In this document: piece by piece, positions 24,017 through 33,556 of the stretch | Layout: every line of letters starts with the position of its first letter | Position numbering within the stretch: position 1 is the first letter of the stretch | DNA from: a virus | DNA: 64,000 bases | IMG/VR virus record: IMGVR_UViG_3300001419_000004 | Coordinates: 49,026-113,025 of that record | Reading direction: 5' to 3' (one strand) | Position numbers and translations under genes: made by a program | The notes under the pieces: generated by a model | The model's database searches: none | What the model was told of the DNA's origin: nothing | The model's input: only the letters and a program-made list of their open reading frames with translations

Positions 24017-25645
24017 TCACCTCTCATAGATGAACTTCAACTTCTTTCCTCCCCATATCTTCTTATATCCATTAGCCTCGGCATATTCTCCCTCCTTCAT
24101 CCTCATCTTGACAGCATGATTATATAGAGTTTTCTTATGCATCACCCACCCATCTTTTGAAGCATACCAATAATCTGGTCTTACTTCGCCATCTAGTTTA
24201 AAATTTGCTGCTTTGTAAACTGCGCCATCATGATTAAAAGTTGTATCACAATAAGAAATAACACATTTAAACTTTGTATCTAGCTGCTTTATGCATCGTG
24301 AAACAAACCATGATGCAAAATTCTTTTTCTGATACCTCGGATGGATACATAACCGAGACAAATCCCTGACTTGATTAACAGCACATGATTTTATTCTAAT
24401 ATTCTGCCTGCTTAATGGTGAGAAGACACAGACTGCGATCAATTCATTGACAAGATAAGCACCATACGCAATTCCACCACGCCCGGCGTTCGGTAAATAA
24501 TGATATTTCGAAAGTAATAATTTGTAATCTTTGGCAGAACATCGTCTTATTTCTAAATCACTAAAATTAAAATTAATAGTTTCTAATTCTGTAATCCCTA
24601 ACCAATATTTTATTAATTCATTGATTCTATGGAAATTAGCAAATTCATGTTCCCATAAGTATTTAAGTTCGTATTGGCCTTGAAAGTTATTCGCAATATA
24701 CGAAGCCTTAGATTTATCATTAACAATACTTTTTTTTAAAGAGTGCCAATAATCGCCTTGGCATTCTATTAATAGGTCTGGTTTATTGCTTCTCGGGACT
24801 ACACAATCAAAAGTCCATGGTCCGATTTTACATTGTGGGTCGTCAAGCCTATCATTATATTCTCTATAATATTGCACACCTAAATCATCTAAAATCGAAT
24901 AAAGAATACCTTGAATATTAGAAACTTTTGGGCAATTAGCCCTAGCAACAGCCATTTTCTCCTTAACTTCAGGACGGTTTAATGAATCTGAAATTTTATG
25001 ACCAATTTCTTGTTTGTATTCCTCTGATGATTTCGAGTTGAGTATTTTCTTCCTATATGCTGCGTCTCTCCATAAATTAGATGACCTCTTAGAGGCCATA
25101 TTGATGAATTCTTCATCATGCAACATCTCTTCCATATTCTTCCTATATTCTTTATCGCTCCATTGAACCTTCATTCTGTCTGAAACTTGTTTGCGGAATT
25201 TCTCACCGCGAAAAATCTCTATTAAAGCATTCCTAAAATCAGGGTCAGACCACATCGCCACATTTGCAGCAGAACGTCTCTTCCGAGCTTGCTCTGTATT
25301 ACATGATAATTTATGCCTGCGACGATATTCCTCATCTTCCCATAGCTGTTTTGATTGTAATGAAAGCTTAGCTTTGTGTACTGGGTCATTGCCCAACCGC
25401 TTCATCGATTCGGAAATTTTACTGCCGAAGCAGCTCTTGCAATATCGCGACTTTTTCCGTTTTATTTCTTTATAGACAATATGATAAATCTTGCCACAAT
25501 TCGGGCATTTATAAATTACTCTTTTGTTTGATAATTTAGAGGTGTCTCTTGTAATTTTATATATAGAGAATGTTTTATCCCAGTCAATAAAAGCATAAAA
25601 GTTATTTTGGTCTTCTAAATCTTGATTTAATGAATTTCTGTGCAT
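24017..25645 (-). CDS. Vsr-type homing endonuclease fused to a Mom-like domain (copy 2)
   Basis: A 542-residue protein starting MHRNSLNQD with AAGGTG upstream. The N-terminal module differs from copy 1: a zinc ribbon (YKCPNCGKIYH ... YCKSCFG, about 46-74), then about six short repeats of the form LWxDxEYRxK (QLWEDEEYRRR, MWSDPDFRN, QWSDKEYRK, LWRDAAYRKK). The nuclease core (about 245-345) has YREYNDRLDD, WTFDCVVPR, LLIECQGDYWH and YELKYLWEHEF. The Mom-like domain (about 360-542) has YHYLPNAGRGG, YGAYLVNELIAVCVF, RLCIHPRYQKKNFASW, YCDTTFNHDGAVYKAANF and RPDYWY. Its start lies inside the last codons of the helicase gene, so the element sits exactly at the helicase 3' end. Confidence 0.82.
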   Translation of the reverse strand: MHRNSLNQDLEDQNNFYAFIDWDKTFSIYKITRDTSKLSNKRVIYKCPNCGKIYHIVYKEIKRKKSRYCKSCFGSKISESMKRLGNDPVHKAKLSLQSKQLWEDEEYRRRHKLSCNTEQARKRRSAANVAMWSDPDFRNALIEIFRGEKFRKQVSDRMKVQWSDKEYRKNMEEMLHDEEFINMASKRSSNLWRDAAYRKKILNSKSSEEYKQEIGHKISDSLNRPEVKEKMAVARANCPKVSNIQGILYSILDDLGVQYYREYNDRLDDPQCKIGPWTFDCVVPRSNKPDLLIECQGDYWHSLKKSIVNDKSKASYIANNFQGQYELKYLWEHEFANFHRINELIKYWLGITELETINFNFSDLEIRRCSAKDYKLLLSKYHYLPNAGRGGIAYGAYLVNELIAVCVFSPLSRQNIRIKSCAVNQVRDLSRLCIHPRYQKKNFASWFVSRCIKQLDTKFKCVISYCDTTFNHDGAVYKAANFKLDGEVRPDYWYASKDGWVMHKKTLYNHAVKMRMKEGEYAEANGYKKIWGGKKLKFIYER

Positions 25646-27131
25646 CAATAACACCTTTTTTAAATATTACTTTAGCATCATATCCCATACTAACTATGGT
25701 TTTTAATCTTTTTCTTGAATGCCCATATAAATAGTGGTTACATAGAAAAAAGAAATCATATATCTGTGCACATCCACGCTTATTTTTGCGTACAGCTCGC
25801 CCGACTTTTTGATTAAAATCCGATTGCAGCTTGCCGCCAGTTGCTATTACTAGGATTTCACAGCCACCTTTCAAATCCAATCCACGCTTGACAATCTTAC
25901 CGCCTATCAATACTCTAGTTTCTCGATTTTCAAAACTTTGTATTGTTTTTTTGCGTTCAGTCATACGATGGTCGCCACATATAAATTTAGAGTCGCTTAT
26001 TATACTCTCTAACGCATAACCTAGCGGCTTGCTCTCAACTAAAATTAACGCACCATATGATGGGTCGATCAAGCTTTTTTCTGTCACTACCTTAACGAGC
26101 TTATGGAATGATGGGCTTTCAATGAGATGTTCTTTCATAGCAATATCATAAGCAGATTTGTCTTTGATATTCGCATCGTCGCCAACTGCAAGTGCTGTAT
26201 ATGACACAGGGATGATTCTGCCAATTTTTTCTAATTCTCTGCGATCAACTTCAAAAATTATATTCCCAAGATGTTCCCTAAGAAGCATATTATTTACAGG
26301 CTTGCTGGGGTCATATGGAGTCCCCGAAAAGCCATATCTTCTACGCCCTTTAAACCAATGCCAGAATAAATTCCGCCAATGCCGTCCAGCAACGTCACAT
26401 TCATCTACTAATAACAAATCGCATTTGCTAACTATCTCTCGCAGCTTCCTGGCATTTCTGCGACGAGTTTTAAATGCTTTCAATTTCTTGGCATACGTCT
26501 CTGGCGTATCTTTTTTGGTTTTCTTTGGTACTGATGGTATAGTCAATGATTGGAACGAACCAACTATAATCTGTTGCCCATTCGGCCTCCTACCAGCATA
26601 AAACATACCAACTTCTTCTGTAACGCCCCTTAACTCAAGACGATTTTTAAGCTGGTCAACCACCACTGTCATATCACATAAAATAATGGTCGGGCAATTC
26701 ATGATTTTGGCTATACCAGCCATCATCTCCGATTTGCCACCGCCAGTAGGACATGAAATAATCCCAACTTCCTCAGTACACACTGATTTGATTCCATCTA
26801 TCTGGTGCTGGTCTAATGTAATCCCAGATAACAAATCTGGTGTAACATCTGATGCCTTTGGTTTGTATTTTGGCGATGGCCTATTATCCACAATCATCAA
26901 TGGCAGCCCATGCTTATTACAAGCAGCCTCCAATTCATGTAAGAACGGGCGTGCCAACCTATGATGAAATTTGTTATATTTATGATATACGCCATCAAAA
27001 AACCCAACACCAGCATCTATATATTGTGCTCTTGGATGCTTAACACTAAATTCATCATCTAAGATACCTTCTTCAGCCACCGAGGCTTGTTCAATATATA
27101 TCCATTTGTCGTCAATAATCCTAGCTAGCAT
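25602..27131 (-). CDS. uvsW: UvsW-like SF2 DNA helicase
   Basis: A 509-residue helicase from MLARIIDDKW (GGCGGAG upstream; the start lies within the end of the preceding gene). Motifs: Q-like LDQHQIDGIKS, Walker A CPTGGGKSEM (about 132-141), DECD box in LLVDECDVAG (about 242-251), FSGTPYDP (motif III), GLDLKGG (motif V) and QKVGRAVRKNKRG (motif VI). An N-terminal domain of about 110 residues precedes the core, as in T4 UvsW, which unwinds branched DNA and R-loops and drives the switch from origin- to recombination-dependent replication. The length is close to T4 UvsW. Its 3' end overlaps the homing gene downstream by 44 bases. Confidence 0.85.
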   Translation of the reverse strand: MLARIIDDKWIYIEQASVAEEGILDDEFSVKHPRAQYIDAGVGFFDGVYHKYNKFHHRLARPFLHELEAACNKHGLPLMIVDNRPSPKYKPKASDVTPDLLSGITLDQHQIDGIKSVCTEEVGIISCPTGGGKSEMMAGIAKIMNCPTIILCDMTVVVDQLKNRLELRGVTEEVGMFYAGRRPNGQQIIVGSFQSLTIPSVPKKTKKDTPETYAKKLKAFKTRRRNARKLREIVSKCDLLLVDECDVAGRHWRNLFWHWFKGRRRYGFSGTPYDPSKPVNNMLLREHLGNIIFEVDRRELEKIGRIIPVSYTALAVGDDANIKDKSAYDIAMKEHLIESPSFHKLVKVVTEKSLIDPSYGALILVESKPLGYALESIISDSKFICGDHRMTERKKTIQSFENRETRVLIGGKIVKRGLDLKGGCEILVIATGGKLQSDFNQKVGRAVRKNKRGCAQIYDFFFLCNHYLYGHSRKRLKTIVSMGYDAKVIFKKGVIDAQKFIKSRFRRPK

Positions 27132-27762
27132 CAAAAATTCTCCGCCAGTCATTCAACATAGCCCGTTTAATCTTGCCTTTTAATTTATGATTACTCAAAA
27201 TATCCATACGCGCCAATATCAATTCTTTGCCACTAGGCATCATGCACCGCTCTAATTTATCTAACTTTATCATCGCCTCATGGCATTTCTCAGACAATGA
27301 CAAATATACTTCTGAAATATTCCCTTCAATATACCATCGTACTATATTAGACATACCACGTGCATACTTTTTCCCCAATAAATCAGCGTGTGCAACCAAC
27401 TTATAATCCGCTTTAACTCTATCTATTAACTTATCTTCTGAAATATGACCCTGCAAAATCACATCGCAGCATTCTGACAACACTCTCTCTGACGTTAATA
27501 GAGAAAGCCCCTTATGCAATTGTTTGTTTTTAGTAGCATATTTAATTATCGCTTCAATTAGTTGGTGTATAGCATCAGTTGATGCCTCCATCTCTTCCAA
27601 TTTTTTAACAAACCCAACTAAATATCGCCACTTATATGTCTTTTTAGGGTCAGTATTCTTTGGAAATGTTAAAGAAATACCTGCCTTTCTGAACTTATCT
27701 TGGCAGTATTTAAAAATCTTCCAAATTTTAATATCAGGAGTTTGCACAATGTCAGATGACAT
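27121..27762 (-). CDS. Hypothetical helical protein upstream of the helicase
   Basis: A 213-residue, mostly helical, Lys-rich protein (WKIFKYCQDKFRKAGISLTF; LIEAIIKYATKNKQLHKGLSLL). GAGGG precedes the start. It overlaps the helicase gene by 11 bases and so is cotranslated with it. Its first codons overlap those of the divergent gene starting at 27749, on the opposite strand. No family recognised; a replication or recombination accessory role is possible from context only. Confidence 0.65.
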   Translation of the reverse strand: MSSDIVQTPDIKIWKIFKYCQDKFRKAGISLTFPKNTDPKKTYKWRYLVGFVKKLEEMEASTDAIHQLIEAIIKYATKNKQLHKGLSLLTSERVLSECCDVILQGHISEDKLIDRVKADYKLVAHADLLGKKYARGMSNIVRWYIEGNISEVYLSLSEKCHEAMIKLDKLERCMMPSGKELILARMDILSNHKLKGKIKRAMLNDWRRIFDAS

Positions 27763-28030
27763 AATTGACCCTCAAATAGAAACTAAACAACCTCAAAATA
27801 CTAACGACGACGCAACCACTACAGATGAGCAACGTGGTGACTTTTTCGTAAAAGAGTTAGATGAGAAATTAAACACTGAAGATGTCAAAGTTGCGTTTGT
27901 ATTTATTATAGACCCCAAATCAAAACAACCAATTTTATACTGTCGAGGAACGACATACCAACTAGCCAAAGTCACAGTAGATATGGCGAAGTATTTTAAA
28001 ACGCGTTTAAACCAAGAGTTGGAAGTATAA
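27749..28030 (+). CDS. Small acidic protein preceding the methyltransferase
   Basis: A 93-residue protein starting MSDDIIDPQIE, with CAGGAG 8 bases upstream. The N-terminus is disordered and acidic; the C-terminal half has a folded look (VKVAFVFIIDPKSKQPILYC). It is divergent from and overlaps the 5' end of the 27121-27762 gene by 14 bases. Its stop overlaps the methyltransferase start (TAATG). No family recognised. Confidence 0.65.
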   Translation: MSDDIIDPQIETKQPQNTNDDATTTDEQRGDFFVKELDEKLNTEDVKVAFVFIIDPKSKQPILYCRGTTYQLAKVTVDMAKYFKTRLNQELEV

Positions 28031-28764
28031 TGTTAAATACATGTTTAAATAGTGACAGCCTCAGTTGGATGCAATCGACTACCAATCCCTTTGCTGACTT
28101 AATTATTGCAGACCCTCCATTCAATATAGGATATCAATATGATTCCTATAATGATGATAGGTCTGATAGCGATTACCTTGGTTGGTGTGGGAAATGGTTA
28201 ACAGAATGCAAGAGATTGCTACACGCAGATGGCAATATGCTTGTATGCATGGGCGACGAATATGTGTCAGATATTGATATCTTGTGCCGTAAACTGAAAT
28301 TAAATCGCGAAAATTGGATTATATGGCATTATAAATTCGGGCAAAGCGGAAAACTAGATACACGCAAAAGATTTACTAAAAGCAAAGTACACATATTGCG
28401 ATATACAAAAAGCCGAACTCCGTATTTCGACGCCGCTAGTGTAGCAATTCCGTCAGACCGACAACGACAATATAACGACAAGCGTGCAGACCCTCGTGGG
28501 AAATGCCCAGATGATACATTTGTATTCAAACGCATTGCCGGGACCCACCATGAGAGGGTGAAAGGTATTGCCACTCAAATGCCAGTTGCTTTATTAAGAA
28601 TTTGGGTTCGTTCCATGTGCAAACCTGGCGGTACAGTTTTTGACCCATTCCCAGGCAGTGGTGCAAGTCTAATAGCGGCCAAACAAGAAGATAGGAATTA
28701 TTTTGGTGTTGAGCTAAGCCCCAATTACACCCAAAATATTTTAAATAGGCTCAAAAGCATTTAA
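28030..28764 (+). CDS. DNA N4-cytosine/N6-adenine methyltransferase (beta-type order)
   Basis: A 244-residue methyltransferase. The catalytic motif IV DPPFNIGYQYDSY lies near the N-terminus (about residues 29-41) and the AdoMet motif I FDPFPGSGASLIAA lies near the C-terminus (about 205-218), the order of the beta group (DPPY/SPPY enzymes). There is no target-recognition insert large enough for long sites, so a short recognition sequence is likely. It is coupled to the small acidic gene upstream and ends 3 bases from the convergent gp6-like gene. It could protect phage DNA from host restriction. No cognate restriction enzyme is adjacent. Confidence 0.85.
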   Translation: MLNTCLNSDSLSWMQSTTNPFADLIIADPPFNIGYQYDSYNDDRSDSDYLGWCGKWLTECKRLLHADGNMLVCMGDEYVSDIDILCRKLKLNRENWIIWHYKFGQSGKLDTRKRFTKSKVHILRYTKSRTPYFDAASVAIPSDRQRQYNDKRADPRGKCPDDTFVFKRIAGTHHERVKGIATQMPVALLRIWVRSMCKPGGTVFDPFPGSGASLIAAKQEDRNYFGVELSPNYTQNILNRLKSI

Positions 28765-28767
28765 ATA

Positions 28768-30345
28768 TTATCTTGCTGCTTCATAATAATATTTAATCTC
28801 TTTGTTCCCTAAAGAGATTAATTCATTGATATCAACACCGGGGTCGCCACTATCTACTTTGCCAGTCACCAGAATATTGTCAGCTGGCGCGAAGATATCA
28901 ACATATTTGACACCATCAACCTGGTTAATTGCATCATATAATTGAGAAACGAACAACGCTTCGCCCAATTCCCAATTCTTCAAGGCGAAGAAATCTTCAA
29001 TGGCCTTATCAACATTAATCCTCACGATAGACGCATCAGAACTCCTACTAATAGCCACAGTAGCGTCTATATCTATAGCTCTTATCTTACCGTCTAGAAC
29101 CACAGCGTCATCAGTTAACGCATTTAATTCATCAACATAGCTTTCAACTGCACGTTTCAATCCGGCGGTCGGTGCTATCGGCCCACTAGCGCCCTCAGCC
29201 AGGATATATAATTCAACTCTATTCGCATTTAAACCAGTACGAACTGTCGCAACTGCTTTAGATACTGTACCAAACACAGGATGGCTGTAAGACCCCACCA
29301 ATTGTGCATAATCGGTTTCAGTAATAATCGCTTCATGCGTAGCAAAATCTCGTGGTGCCCTCTTTTTTGCTTCTTCAATATTCTCTTTATCAGTGCCACC
29401 AGAACTCGGGGTGATATTCCTAAAAGTGACTATCACTGGGGCTGTAAATGGGAAATCAGGCGTAGCGGACCGCTGTTCATTTATAACTCCAGCACCAATG
29501 CGACCTCTAAGACCACCGCCCACGCGGTATGTCATCGAAATTTCTGAGCCAGCTACAGGGATGACACCGGTGCTATTGTCGCCGAATATAAACTCTATTC
29601 GATTATCAAAAAATCTAACTTCATAAGCTTTATCATTAGCATTAGCACGTTCTATAAAGTCAATTTGATTCCATTCTTCTGTGATGCCACTACTAGTGAT
29701 TTCAACTTTAATAGGTGATTCAATAGCATTATCGCTCAAATTGATGGTTATCTTTTGATTTGCCCCGCCATCACTGGTGACTTTAGTGTTGGTAGTAGTA
29801 CCCTCAACACCATATGCAACCACACCACGTTTTCCAGACGGAATTACTATTTGGCTAGTCAAATCAGTGGGCGACCTAAACAACTCATACACCACAGCAT
29901 CACCATCTTCACCAATAATTGAAAATTGCGACCCGGCAGTAATACGCACATCAGAGCCAACTGGGTTCACAACCGAACATTCAACATCAGTAACTGCTGG
30001 TGTCGCACGCCGAACAGCTTGCCCAATCAATGCCAAATGATTTGCAACCGCTTCCTCTGTAGTAGCAGTTGGCAAGAATGACTCATTCGTTAGCATATCG
30101 GACCGCAAACTAAGAACTGCCGTAAGATACGACAGTAATTCTACCAACATCATCACGCCATTATTATTAACAAAATCATTAAAATCATTTGGGAAATACG
30201 TCTTGATATACTCAATTAATGCACGTCTTGCAGTAGAAAATTCTAATGCACTAAAATCTATTTTCCGAAGTTCTGATGGCGGAAGAAGTACACTAAACTC
30301 TTCTGGGTCAGTTGGTAGCTGAAATAACGTGCCTTCACTTGTCAT
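28768..30345 (-). CDS. Baseplate wedge protein (T4 gp6/baseplate J-like)
   Basis: A 525-residue protein with baseplate J/gp6 family features: an N-terminal segment (DFSALEFSTARRALIEYIKTYFPNDF) followed by LLSYLTAVLSLRSDMLTNESFLPTA, typical of the family helical domain, a central beta-rich region, and a C-terminal part with TETDYAQLVGSY and INQVDGVKYVDIF. gp6 rings join the wedges of contractile-tail baseplates. It is last in the baseplate operon running from 38735, directly behind the gp25-like gene, as in many contractile-tail systems. Confidence 0.85.
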   Translation of the reverse strand: MTSEGTLFQLPTDPEEFSVLLPPSELRKIDFSALEFSTARRALIEYIKTYFPNDFNDFVNNNGVMMLVELLSYLTAVLSLRSDMLTNESFLPTATTEEAVANHLALIGQAVRRATPAVTDVECSVVNPVGSDVRITAGSQFSIIGEDGDAVVYELFRSPTDLTSQIVIPSGKRGVVAYGVEGTTTNTKVTSDGGANQKITINLSDNAIESPIKVEITSSGITEEWNQIDFIERANANDKAYEVRFFDNRIEFIFGDNSTGVIPVAGSEISMTYRVGGGLRGRIGAGVINEQRSATPDFPFTAPVIVTFRNITPSSGGTDKENIEEAKKRAPRDFATHEAIITETDYAQLVGSYSHPVFGTVSKAVATVRTGLNANRVELYILAEGASGPIAPTAGLKRAVESYVDELNALTDDAVVLDGKIRAIDIDATVAISRSSDASIVRINVDKAIEDFFALKNWELGEALFVSQLYDAINQVDGVKYVDIFAPADNILVTGKVDSGDPGVDINELISLGNKEIKYYYEAAR

Positions 30346-30346
30346 A

Positions 30347-30736
30347 TTATGTCTCCAACCTAACGATAGGTACTTCTATCTCTTCTTCGAATATATGATT
30401 GGGCTCATTAGTAAATGTGCCACTCAACTTAATACGCAGTATAGACTCATCTTCATTCACAACAAATGAAACATTAATATCCACACGTGGCTCATTTACC
30501 GACAATTGCCTTATGATGTCGCCTTTTAATTGGTTAGTTAACTGGTCATCTAATGGGTCGAATACAGACGCATTGATTAATGTGCCCCAATCAGGACGCA
30601 TCACACGTTCACCTTTATTCGTTAATAGTAATTGCAAAACATCATTAACAATAATTTGGTCACCAGATTGCCTTGACATAACATTCTGATGGCCTCCGAA
30701 AAAAGGCGGATTATAACCGTAGTAATTAATTGCCAT
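30347..30736 (-). CDS. Baseplate wedge protein (T4 gp25-like)
   Basis: A 129-residue protein of the gp25 family. Visible features are NDVLQLLLTNKGERVMRPDWGT (shown in parts: LLLTNKGERVMRPDWG), with the GERxMxPxxG signature, FDPLDD, and a C-terminal EPRVDI-type beta strand. gp25 initiates sheath assembly at the baseplate. It sits between gp6-like and coiled-coil virion genes with 1-base spacings. Confidence 0.9.
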   Translation of the reverse strand: MAINYYGYNPPFFGGHQNVMSRQSGDQIIVNDVLQLLLTNKGERVMRPDWGTLINASVFDPLDDQLTNQLKGDIIRQLSVNEPRVDINVSFVVNEDESILRIKLSGTFTNEPNHIFEEEIEVPIVRLET

Positions 30737-30737
30737 A

Positions 30738-31463
30738 TTAAGTTATCAACGTAGCTAGAGACCTAAGTTCGTCGTGCTTAGCCCTGATTGAGTCGGGCAA
30801 CGTGTTCAATTCTACAATATCATTATCTATGGTTTCCTGTGCAGTGTTTTTTGATTGTTCTACTTGAGCCTTTGCATTCTGAATTCCTATATTGCCAGGG
30901 TCTTTATCTAAAATGATATCCAAACCACTAATAACCCTATTAGCCTCGTTGATAATTTTTTGTTGGCTTATAATATCAACTTCTAAATCATCTTTGCGCT
31001 TCTGCAAACCTTCCAATTCTAACAAAGTTTGTGTTTGTACTGCAACAGCATTTGCCTCGATATTTAAAAGTTCATCATTATTTAGCCCAATATTTTCTGG
31101 CCCAACCCGCAATAAATCGTGTTGTGTCTCAATAGCACTATTTATTGTTCCCACAGAATTAGTGGTCTCATTAGTAAATTCTAAAACCTCCCCCACATAA
31201 AACAATTGGCCGCCCACGACTGTATCTGCTGGTTGATTATTCTTAATAGTAAATATCAACTCACCCAAATTTGCCCTTCGAACAGCATCAGACATAGTTC
31301 TTGGGCTTCTTGCTCTAGCCTCGATACCAGTTGGTATTTGGCTAGTATTTAATGGCAATCTTGGCGGGTCAGTATCACTTACAGTATACACCACACTAGT
31401 AGACTCATCCGGGTCTTGTGGGAGAACTGTTACATACGAGCCTGTTGGATAATTAATTATCAT
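30738..31463 (-). CDS. Coiled-coil virion protein (unknown)
   Basis: A 241-residue protein. The N-terminus (about 1-100) is beta-rich (GSYVTVLPQDPDEST); the rest is long coiled coil (LLELEGLQKRKDDLEVDIISQ). Its ATG overlaps the stop of the spike-like gene (ATGA). The location inside the baseplate operon implies a baseplate or tail role. No family recognised. Confidence 0.65.
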   Translation of the reverse strand: MIINYPTGSYVTVLPQDPDESTSVVYTVSDTDPPRLPLNTSQIPTGIEARARSPRTMSDAVRRANLGELIFTIKNNQPADTVVGGQLFYVGEVLEFTNETTNSVGTINSAIETQHDLLRVGPENIGLNNDELLNIEANAVAVQTQTLLELEGLQKRKDDLEVDIISQQKIINEANRVISGLDIILDKDPGNIGIQNAKAQVEQSKNTAQETIDNDIVELNTLPDSIRAKHDELRSLATLIT

Positions 31464-33556
31464 AGTCTATTTTCTGGTTCTACTTTACCAGGTAATGCTT
31501 CCACTTGTAAATTTGATACTGGGTCTCCACCTCCAGATGCCTCACCAATCCCTCTGCCACTAACCACTGCGGGCCGTTCTGCGTTCGGAAGTCGTGCAAA
31601 AACATTTGTTGCGTGAATACTGCCATTTGTACGCAAAGCATCTGGCCCAAATGTATAATTCGTTCCGCCAGCATCCATCCGTATCTGGTTACCACTCATC
31701 TCTATAGCATTACCACGCAATCCAACTACTTTATCAGATATAATTTCTACATTCCCAGCACAATATATTTGTACTTTCCCAGATGATTCTGCATTATGTA
31801 GTACTATATTATTATCATTGTCGTCGAGCCAAATATGAATATTCGAACCATCTTTGGCCCGCCATATCCCAACAGATTCTTGCCTACTAAACCAGATACC
31901 ACGTTTATCTATGTCAACAATTTCAGTCCATGGGTTGTCTTCTGGCGCGTCATGGATTTCAATCCCAGCGTGTTCACCAGACGCAGCAGCCCCCAATTTC
32001 TGGGTTCTTGACGGGTCGCCAGAACCAGCCCTACTTTTTAATCTAATCGCCTCCCTGCCATGGTCTAAAATAAGATGGTGTGTAGATGAAGCCAGATTCT
32101 GGCCCTCAGCAGAACTTTCTAGAAATTCATTGTCTTCTAAATTTTTCCAAGACGACGGGAAAGATGGAAGCCTACTACAAATAGCCAAGAATTCTTCGTT
32201 ATCATCCATCTCCATCAATTGGCCCATCGGTGTGCCCCAAGTAGTGCTATTTCTATCTGGGCGTTCATCAAATTGCCAATAATACCCAATTGGGTTGCCA
32301 GACTGCTCACTATATGGGTCAGCTATAGTACCAGGAGTCGCTCGGCCTTTAACCAACACCCCTATACCAATGTCGGTATTCTTTAAATCTGGATTCTGTG
32401 CTTTTTTATTATCACTAGTGCGGTCATCTAAAGCTATTTTTATGCCGCTCCTAGTGACGAAACGAATAAATCTAGCATCGTCACCAAATTTGTCTTCATC
32501 ATCAAGATTTGGCTCTTTAGCTTCATCTATCAGCAGCCGCTTTATAAATTCATCTTCTTCTGGGTCTGAGCCAACATCACATAATTGGATTAAATGACCA
32601 CCTTTGGTGCGCATTTTAACCCAACGCTGGTCGTCCCCATCACCAATAATACGCACATCAGACGAAAATTCACCCTCTCTGGTTTTGTTCCACCCAACGT
32701 CACGCATTTCAAACTTGTGGCCATATCTTGTGAGTTGCATTATGCGGCGTTGGTCATGGCCTGTTGGGTTATCTTCATGCAAGACTCGCTGCATGTATTT
32801 CCAACGTGCGATTTCAAATTCTTCATCATTATCAAAATCACCTTCAAATTCACCCAACCCGCCTTCTTTTTTCCAAACATAGCCCATATCAGCTTGCAGA
32901 ATCAGCATCCCATACTTAGTAAGACGACACATCATTTTAGAATCAGGATTGTTTGATTCTGGTATATGTTGCGATTGCTTGAAATCGCTCTTAGTCAGTG
33001 GGTCTGCATCCGGCGGCGGCGTCTTCTCGGCATGCTCAGCCGGGAAAAACCCCGTTGCATTGTGGATATCTAAACTTCCATATCGGTCTTGCCAACCATG
33101 GCTCATTGGCCTTTCATCTTTTGGTAGATATGCTTCATCATAATCATCTGGTGGTTGAGTGACATTGCTATTCTGGTCCACTGGGATTTGTGTTTTGCCG
33201 TACAGAGATGGTAGCGCATAAAATTTTCGCCTTGTTGGGTCGGCGAATCCAGTATAAATAGGGCCATATGGATGGTTCTTCTCAAAAGTTATCCATATAT
33301 GGTCCCCTATGCATGGATAAGAGAATCGACCGCATCTTTTCGTGCCCAAATCATATGCTGGCACCGCCCACGGGCAATCATCTGGTTTTAGGTCCCAGTC
33401 ATGCAATTCCGGCATTTTAAACCGAACACGCCGCATCCGTAGTGGGTCGTTTGTTTCGACAACCACGGCACGATATGTCCCATTAAACCGAATCTGCAGC
33501 GGCTTAATTCGTTGGGCAAAAAAGCTGTCCCAAACTTGCGAAAGGTTGTCGCTCAT
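31460..33556 (-). CDS. Baseplate hub/spike protein (T4 gp5/VgrG-like)
   Basis: A 698-residue protein. The N-terminal OB-fold (about residues 25-115) has YRAVVVETNDPLRMRRVRFK, WAVPAYDLG and GDHIWITFEKNHPYGPIYTG, the standard gp5/VgrG spike-base pattern. The middle is composed of repeated RIMQLTRYGHKFEMRD- and RFVTRSGIKIALDD-type strands, and the C-terminus reads IVLHNAESSGKVQIYC, EIISDKVVGLRGN and IRMDAGG, the repeat style of the triple-stranded beta-helix needle. No lysozyme domain was seen, unlike T4 gp5. It would puncture the outer membrane. Confidence 0.85.
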   Translation of the reverse strand: MSDNLSQVWDSFFAQRIKPLQIRFNGTYRAVVVETNDPLRMRRVRFKMPELHDWDLKPDDCPWAVPAYDLGTKRCGRFSYPCIGDHIWITFEKNHPYGPIYTGFADPTRRKFYALPSLYGKTQIPVDQNSNVTQPPDDYDEAYLPKDERPMSHGWQDRYGSLDIHNATGFFPAEHAEKTPPPDADPLTKSDFKQSQHIPESNNPDSKMMCRLTKYGMLILQADMGYVWKKEGGLGEFEGDFDNDEEFEIARWKYMQRVLHEDNPTGHDQRRIMQLTRYGHKFEMRDVGWNKTREGEFSSDVRIIGDGDDQRWVKMRTKGGHLIQLCDVGSDPEEDEFIKRLLIDEAKEPNLDDEDKFGDDARFIRFVTRSGIKIALDDRTSDNKKAQNPDLKNTDIGIGVLVKGRATPGTIADPYSEQSGNPIGYYWQFDERPDRNSTTWGTPMGQLMEMDDNEEFLAICSRLPSFPSSWKNLEDNEFLESSAEGQNLASSTHHLILDHGREAIRLKSRAGSGDPSRTQKLGAAASGEHAGIEIHDAPEDNPWTEIVDIDKRGIWFSRQESVGIWRAKDGSNIHIWLDDNDNNIVLHNAESSGKVQIYCAGNVEIISDKVVGLRGNAIEMSGNQIRMDAGGTNYTFGPDALRTNGSIHATNVFARLPNAERPAVVSGRGIGEASGGGDPVSNLQVEALPGKVEPENRL

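Noticed and set aside
28030-28764. Restriction-modification system around the stand-alone methyltransferase
   Set aside because: Neighbours are a small acidic protein, a helical protein, a helicase and a baseplate gene; none has a nuclease motif that would pair with it.
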